NCBI GenBank assembly: GCA_003458705.1
Contig: QRVH01000023.1
Span: 1-38,729 of the forward strand
Direction: 5' to 3'
Origin: Eubacterium sp. AF22-9
GTDB taxonomy: Bacteria; Bacillota; Clostridia; Lachnospirales; Lachnospiraceae
Length of the DNA: 38,729 bases
Shown: positions 34,892-38,729 of the stretch, piece after piece
How the letters are laid out: every line of letters begins with the position of its first letter
Position numbering within the stretch: position 1 is the first letter of the stretch
The notes under the pieces: model-generated
What the model was told of the DNA's origin: nothing
The model's database searches: none
Seen by the model: the letters and a program-made list of their open reading frames with translations, nothing else
Made by a program: the position numbers and the translations under genes

Positions 34892-36324
34892 CTAAATGCT
34901 TAATTTACCGCTGAACACACCATCGTATTCAGTAAAATAACTCTCTTCAAACTTTCTCATCATAACTGTAACATAATCATCAATATAGCTTAATGAGATA
35001 TACATATTGCCGACGGCGCTGTCAATAATCTGCACTTTGATAAGAAGATTATTGTCTGCTCTGAAAGCTGCGCTTGCACCACATTTGAAATTATAATCAG
35101 GGAAGTTCTGGAAAACATTCTTTCCAAGTCCGAAATGCAGCTCGTGATTTCCTGTTGCATTAGTATAGAAAAATGTTCCTTCATCCCCGTTAAATGTAAG
35201 CTTTATGTCTGTTACACCACATGGATTATCGTCAAATTCATAGCTCTGTCCGTTGATTTTGCTTACAAGGTCTGAACTATATTCGCCAGGTTCAACAAGA
35301 AGCTGGCGTGAATTCTCGAACTTCTGGAAATCTTCATAATCACTATTATCAGTACATGTATCAATATGGTTGTATACTTCTTCGTAAAATGTATCATATA
35401 TCAGCTGTACTCCACCCTGACGACCTTGTACATCAGCAGTGGTGACAAGAATAACATCTTTGTCAGGGTAATATATGGCAAGCTGCCTCCCATGCCAAAA
35501 AATGCATAACCATTGTGAGTTGTCATCCAGAACTGGTAGCCATAGCCTTGCATCTCTTCCCATGTGCCTGATTTTCCATAAGGATCACTCTGCTTAACAG
35601 TTGCTTCCTTAAGATATCCGGAAGGGAGTAACTGCTTTCCGTCAAGTTTACCGTTTTGGGATATAACATACATAACCTTAAGGATATCCTGCGGTGTTGC
35701 ACACATTCCTGAACCGCCCATGCTTACTTTGCCATCAGGAGATTTTAATATAAATGCTTCTTTAGAAAATCCTAATTCGTCTAAGAACTTTGTTCTCAGA
35801 TAATCAAGAAGTTCCATACCAGTGAGTTTTTCAACAAGTGCACCTAATGTATGCGTTGAAGCTGTATCATAAGAGAAATTAGTCCCTGGAACGTGGTCGG
35901 GTGTAACAGTAAAGAAAGAACCTACCCAGTCAGGAGAGCCTCCGATTTTGTATGCATTTTTATCGTGACATGTTCTCATTGTGAGCATCTGCCTTATTGT
36001 GAGCATCTGCATATATGGGTGTACGCCTGTTTCTGGCTGCTTTTCAGGAAAATAATCTGCAATATGGTCATCAAGTGAGATTCTCCCTTCATCTGCAAGC
36101 AGTCCGATGGCAAGTGAAACGAAAGATTTGGTGACAGAAAACATTCTGTGGAGAGTGTCTCTTGTGTATGGTGCATAGTAGCTTTCCATACATATCTTAC
36201 CGTGTCGCATGACAATTATGCTGTGCATAGGAATGTTGTTATATTCAAGCTTTCTGGCAAAGCTGATAAGTCCTGTGGAAGATATTCCTACATCTTCTGG
36301 TATTACCTTTTCAAAGTCTAACAT
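34892..36324 (-). CDS. Serine hydrolase, beta-lactamase/DD-peptidase family (single-base frameshift)
   Basis: The first 280 residues form a class C beta-lactamase-type serine hydrolase: SVTK (S63-K66, nucleophile and base), then YDTAS in place of the usual YxN, and a C-terminal FFGMGG that leads to QLAIYYPDKDVILVTTADVQG. The frame breaks at an AGCT near 35481-35490 (GGCAGCTTGCC on the coding strand). One added base restores GMGG-QLAIYYP and a 477-residue protein that ends in a ~190-residue beta-rich C-terminal domain (NGDEGTFFYTNATGNHELHFG...), as in lipid- or penicillin-binding relatives. No signal peptide, so cytoplasmic. GGAGG precedes the ATG. Confidence 0.85.
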
Positions 36325-36484
36325 TGTTGTCCTCCAAGATAGTTGTAATGATTAAACACAATAATTGTTTCCATTATAGTCCTTTTGTGTATATACTGTA
36401 AATCAAAAAATAAGAATCTTTAAATTAAATCCAATATGGTATATACTTAATGCAAATATGCCAGAGGGCATGAAGGAGAAGGAA

Positions 36485-37654
36485 ATGATAGATTTATTAC
36501 TTAAGAGGTTCATAAAAGATTATGATAAGACGAAGAACCCTGAAGTCCGTACAAGATATGGTGTGTTTGCCGGGATTGTGGGGATAATCTGTAATCTTAT
36601 ATTGTTTTTAGCAAAGATAATTGCAGGAGTGCTTACGGCATCAGTTTCAATTATGGCGGATGCAGTCAATAACCTATCGGATGCAGGATCTTCAATTGTT
36701 ACACTTATAGGTTTTAAGCTTGCAGGAAAGCCGGCTGATTATGAACATCCGTATGGTCATGGAAGAATCGAATATATATCAGGCTTCATAGTATCAGGAG
36801 CAATTATAATTATGGGCTTTGAACTGCTGACAACATCATTCAGAAAAATACTTCATCCTACACCGCTTGAGGTATCCGTACCATCTCTTATTATACTTGT
36901 GTTATCAATCCTTATGAAAATGTGGATGGCAAAATTCAACAAATATCTTGGCAATAAAGTAGATTCTGCAGCAATGAAGGCAACGGCTACAGACAGCCTG
37001 TCAGACTGCGTTGCAACATCAGTAGTCCTTATAGGAGTGCTTCTTACTTTGTTTTCTGATATTAATATAGATGGAATAGCAGGAGTTGTTGTTGCAGTAT
37101 TTGTAATATTAGCTGGTTTTGGTGCGGCAAAAGATACATTGCAGCCACTTCTTGGGCAGCCACCAACGAAAGAATTTGTACAGGAACTTGAGAATATTGT
37201 TCTTCAGGATAAGCATATAATAGGAGTTCACGACCTGATTGTGCATAATTACGGTCCGGGCAGAGTATATGCATCGCTTCACGCAGAGGTTCCGGCTAAT
37301 ATGGACATGATGGAAGCACACGATTATATAGATATGGCTGAAAGAAGAGTTGAGAAGCATATGAAATGCTTTATAAGCATACATATGGATCCGGTAATCA
37401 CGGATGATGAGGTAATCAATCATTTGCGGAAAATGACTATGGAGGTTGTGAAGTCAGTGGGGGAGGAGCTAGACATACATGATTTCAGGACAGTTAAAGG
37501 TCCATTTATAACCAATCTTATATTTGATGTGCTTGTTCCTTATAATTACCACATTTCAGATGATGAGATAAAGCATACAATACAGAAAAAAATCACGGAG
37601 AAGCAGAGTGAGTGCCGCGCCGTGATTAAGATTGATAAAAGTTATATTGGCTGA
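36485..37654 (+). CDS. Cation diffusion facilitator (CDF) family exporter
   Basis: 389 residues from the ATG after AAGGAGAAGG; the frame opens 27 bases earlier without a site. Family layout: six membrane helices, metal-site aspartates in SIMADAVNNLSDAGSS and ATDSLSDCVATS, the conserved YEHPYGHGRIEYI loop, then a cytoplasmic ferredoxin-like domain (about 300-389) with H-E-V-P, HMDPV and a C-terminal dimerisation part extended relative to simple CDFs. Such proteins export Zn2+, Mn2+, Fe2+ or Co2+ in exchange for protons. The metal cannot be assigned. The stop is immediately adjacent to the stop of the convergent SDR gene. Confidence 0.92.
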   Translation: MIDLLLKRFIKDYDKTKNPEVRTRYGVFAGIVGIICNLILFLAKIIAGVLTASVSIMADAVNNLSDAGSSIVTLIGFKLAGKPADYEHPYGHGRIEYISGFIVSGAIIIMGFELLTTSFRKILHPTPLEVSVPSLIILVLSILMKMWMAKFNKYLGNKVDSAAMKATATDSLSDCVATSVVLIGVLLTLFSDINIDGIAGVVVAVFVILAGFGAAKDTLQPLLGQPPTKEFVQELENIVLQDKHIIGVHDLIVHNYGPGRVYASLHAEVPANMDMMEAHDYIDMAERRVEKHMKCFISIHMDPVITDDEVINHLRKMTMEVVKSVGEELDIHDFRTVKGPFITNLIFDVLVPYNYHISDDEIKHTIQKKITEKQSECRAVIKIDKSYIG

Positions 37655-38383
37655 TTATATCCAGCCGCCATCAAGGGTTATTATCTGACCGGTAAGATAA
37701 CTGTTCATTCCGGAAAGAGATTTAACAAGTTCAGCTACTTCCTGTGGGCTTCCAAAACGGCCTGCAGGAATTTCTTCTGCAAGTTCTGCCTTGTCATCAT
37801 CAGAGAGATGCCCATTCATTTCAGTGTCAATCGCGCCACAGGCAACAGCATTTACCTGTATTCCACTTGGAGCGAGTTCCTTTGCCAGTGCCCTTGTAAA
37901 TGCATTTACAGCCCCCTTGGTCGCTGAATATGCAACCTCACAGCTTGCACCGTACAATCCCCACACAGAAGATATATTAATAATCTTACCACAGTGTCTT
38001 TTCATCATATCCTTAACGGCGAAGTGGCAGCAGTTAAATACAGAACCTATATTTGTATTGCATATCTTATTCCATTCACTTTCATTCATATCCTGAAAAA
38101 GTCCGACAATAGAAATTCCAGCGTTGTTCACTAGTATATCAACCTGTCCGAAACGCTGCAGACATATGTCAAACATTTTCTGTACATCTTCGAAATTACC
38201 CATATCGCCGACAAATGTTTCGCAGACACTTCCTTTTTTCTCGATAACAGCTTTAACCTCATTTAGTTTATCCACATTTTTCACACAGTTAATAACAATG
38301 TTAGTATCATTTCCGGCGAGTTCTATTGCAATGGCTCTTCCGATACCGCGGGAAGCACCAGTGATTACTATAGTTTTTTTCAT
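37655..38383 (-). CDS. FabG-like short-chain dehydrogenase
   Basis: 242 residues, classical SDR of the 3-oxoacyl-ACP reductase (FabG) type: NADP-binding TGASRGIG at 8-15, NNAGISIVG, ISSVWG (catalytic Ser), YSATKGAVNAF (YxxxK), NAVACGAIDTEM and a GRFGSPQEVAELV...YLTGQIITLDGGW end, typical of FabG-like enzymes. AAAGGC precedes the ATG. It sits apart from any fatty-acid synthesis cluster, so it may be a secondary or specialised reductase. Its stop abuts the CDF stop with no space for a terminator. Confidence 0.85.
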   Translation of the reverse strand: MKKTIVITGASRGIGRAIAIELAGNDTNIVINCVKNVDKLNEVKAVIEKKGSVCETFVGDMGNFEDVQKMFDICLQRFGQVDILVNNAGISIVGLFQDMNESEWNKICNTNIGSVFNCCHFAVKDMMKRHCGKIINISSVWGLYGASCEVAYSATKGAVNAFTRALAKELAPSGIQVNAVACGAIDTEMNGHLSDDDKAELAEEIPAGRFGSPQEVAELVKSLSGMNSYLTGQIITLDGGWI

Positions 38384-38502
38384 GTTAATATGCCTTTCTT
38401 AAATCAATGTGATTTTAATAATATCGTTATTATAATACAGGAAAACACAGGCGAATACTATAAAAAAATAAAAAAGAATTGTTGACAAAAATCGCCTTGT
38501 GC

Positions 38503-38729
38503 ATCCTTACCAAAAAGAAAACCAGATTGTATTTATTTCAATAATTGCTTGACAGACGTTTTGAACATTCAAAAAAGTTATCCACATAAAAAAACGCCGT
38601 TTTTATCTAAAAAAGCACTTATCCTTACCAAAAAGAAAACCAGATTGTATTTATTTCAATAATTGCTTGACAGACGTTTTGAACATTCAAAAAAGTTATC
38701 CACATAAAAAAACGCCGTTTTTATCTAAA
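38503..38729. repeat. Tandem repeat with 109-bp exact copies at right edge
   Basis: Copy 1 spans 38503-38611 and copy 2 spans 38621-38729; they match over exactly 109 bases and copy 2 runs to the window end. The length equals the left-edge repeat exactly, the signature of an assembler that stopped on re-visiting a k-mer. Confidence 0.95.
38559..38586. promoter_or_regulatory. Dyad TTTTGAA-CA-TTCAAAA followed by DnaA-box-like TTATCCACA
   Basis: The dyad occupies 38559-38574. TTATCCACA, which equals the bacterial DnaA-box consensus, is at 38578-38586 and again at 38696-38704 in the second unit. Whether DnaA binds here is unknown. Confidence 0.45.

Larger units (their letters stand above)
38384..38729. 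other. Intergenic right edge: AT-rich leader plus 118-bp-period tandem repeat
   Basis: No gene is seen. 38384-38500 is AT-rich and holds TTGACA-like (38483) and TATAAT-like (TTATTATAATA near 38433) sequences. 38503-38611 and 38621-38729 are exact 109-base copies, 118 bases apart. Each unit contains TTGACA, the dyad TTTTGAA-CA-TTCAAAA and the DnaA-box-like TTATCCACA. Confidence 0.7.

Overview
This is a low-GC, densely coding chromosomal segment, most likely from a gut Lachnospiraceae bacterium of the Lachnospira (formerly Eubacterium) eligens type. The evidence is strong AGGAGG-type ribosome binding sites, a pectin-utilisation locus, a sortase-type anchored surface protein with a KTGD signal, and many Clostridia-style small membrane proteins. 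The species is inference. No rRNA, tRNA, CRISPR array, transposase or phage gene was found.

Layout. 1-1431: a contig-edge repeat, two small membrane-protein genes (the first cut by the repeat) and a decayed coding remnant. 1432-2208: a HAD phosphatase. 2282-8241: a pectin locus, with an AraC regulator and a rhamnogalacturonan-lyase-like protein on the minus strand, divergent from a large secreted beta-helix protein. 8303-10377: a PadR / HAAS-domain / DUF4097 minus-strand operon behind an operator array. 10593-12756: a SstT-like serine/threonine transporter with an amidohydrolase (minus). 12889-17805: an ArsB/NhaD-type permease, then a zinc-ribbon membrane protein, a TPM-domain protein and a CbxX-type AAA+ ATPase. 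17797-19374: a repeat-rich island around a histidine-phosphatase gene. 19509-23319: a surface protein, M18 aminopeptidase and Dus enzyme. 23397-29192: an SDR (minus), a YcxB-like membrane protein, citrate synthase, AroA and a CgeB-like glycosyltransferase. 29331-34846: a Q-rich Yip1-like protein, then a compact ABC-2 export operon. 34892-38383: a serine hydrolase (minus), a CDF cation exporter and a FabG-like SDR (minus). The window ends in a tandem repeat carrying DnaA-box-like sites.

The best candidate for something undescribed is a structured repeat family in the 17.8-19.4 kb island. There are two direct copies (A, B) and one divergent inverted copy (C). All fold into the same long multi-stem hairpin. 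The paired arms differ between copies but keep pairing (compensatory changes), while certain unpaired blocks and the element borders stay conserved. Copies A and B begin exactly at the last two codons and stop of the gene upstream, and they bracket a 62-bp tandem array plus the phosphatase gene like a cassette.

Sequence integrity needs care. Five genes (AraC, beta-helix protein, permease, citrate synthase, serine hydrolase) each lack one base, four of them at an AGCT tetranucleotide. The zinc-ribbon gene is split by an exact 16-bp tandem duplication. Both window ends carry exact 109-bp direct repeats, which suggests the window is a whole assembler contig ending in graph loops.
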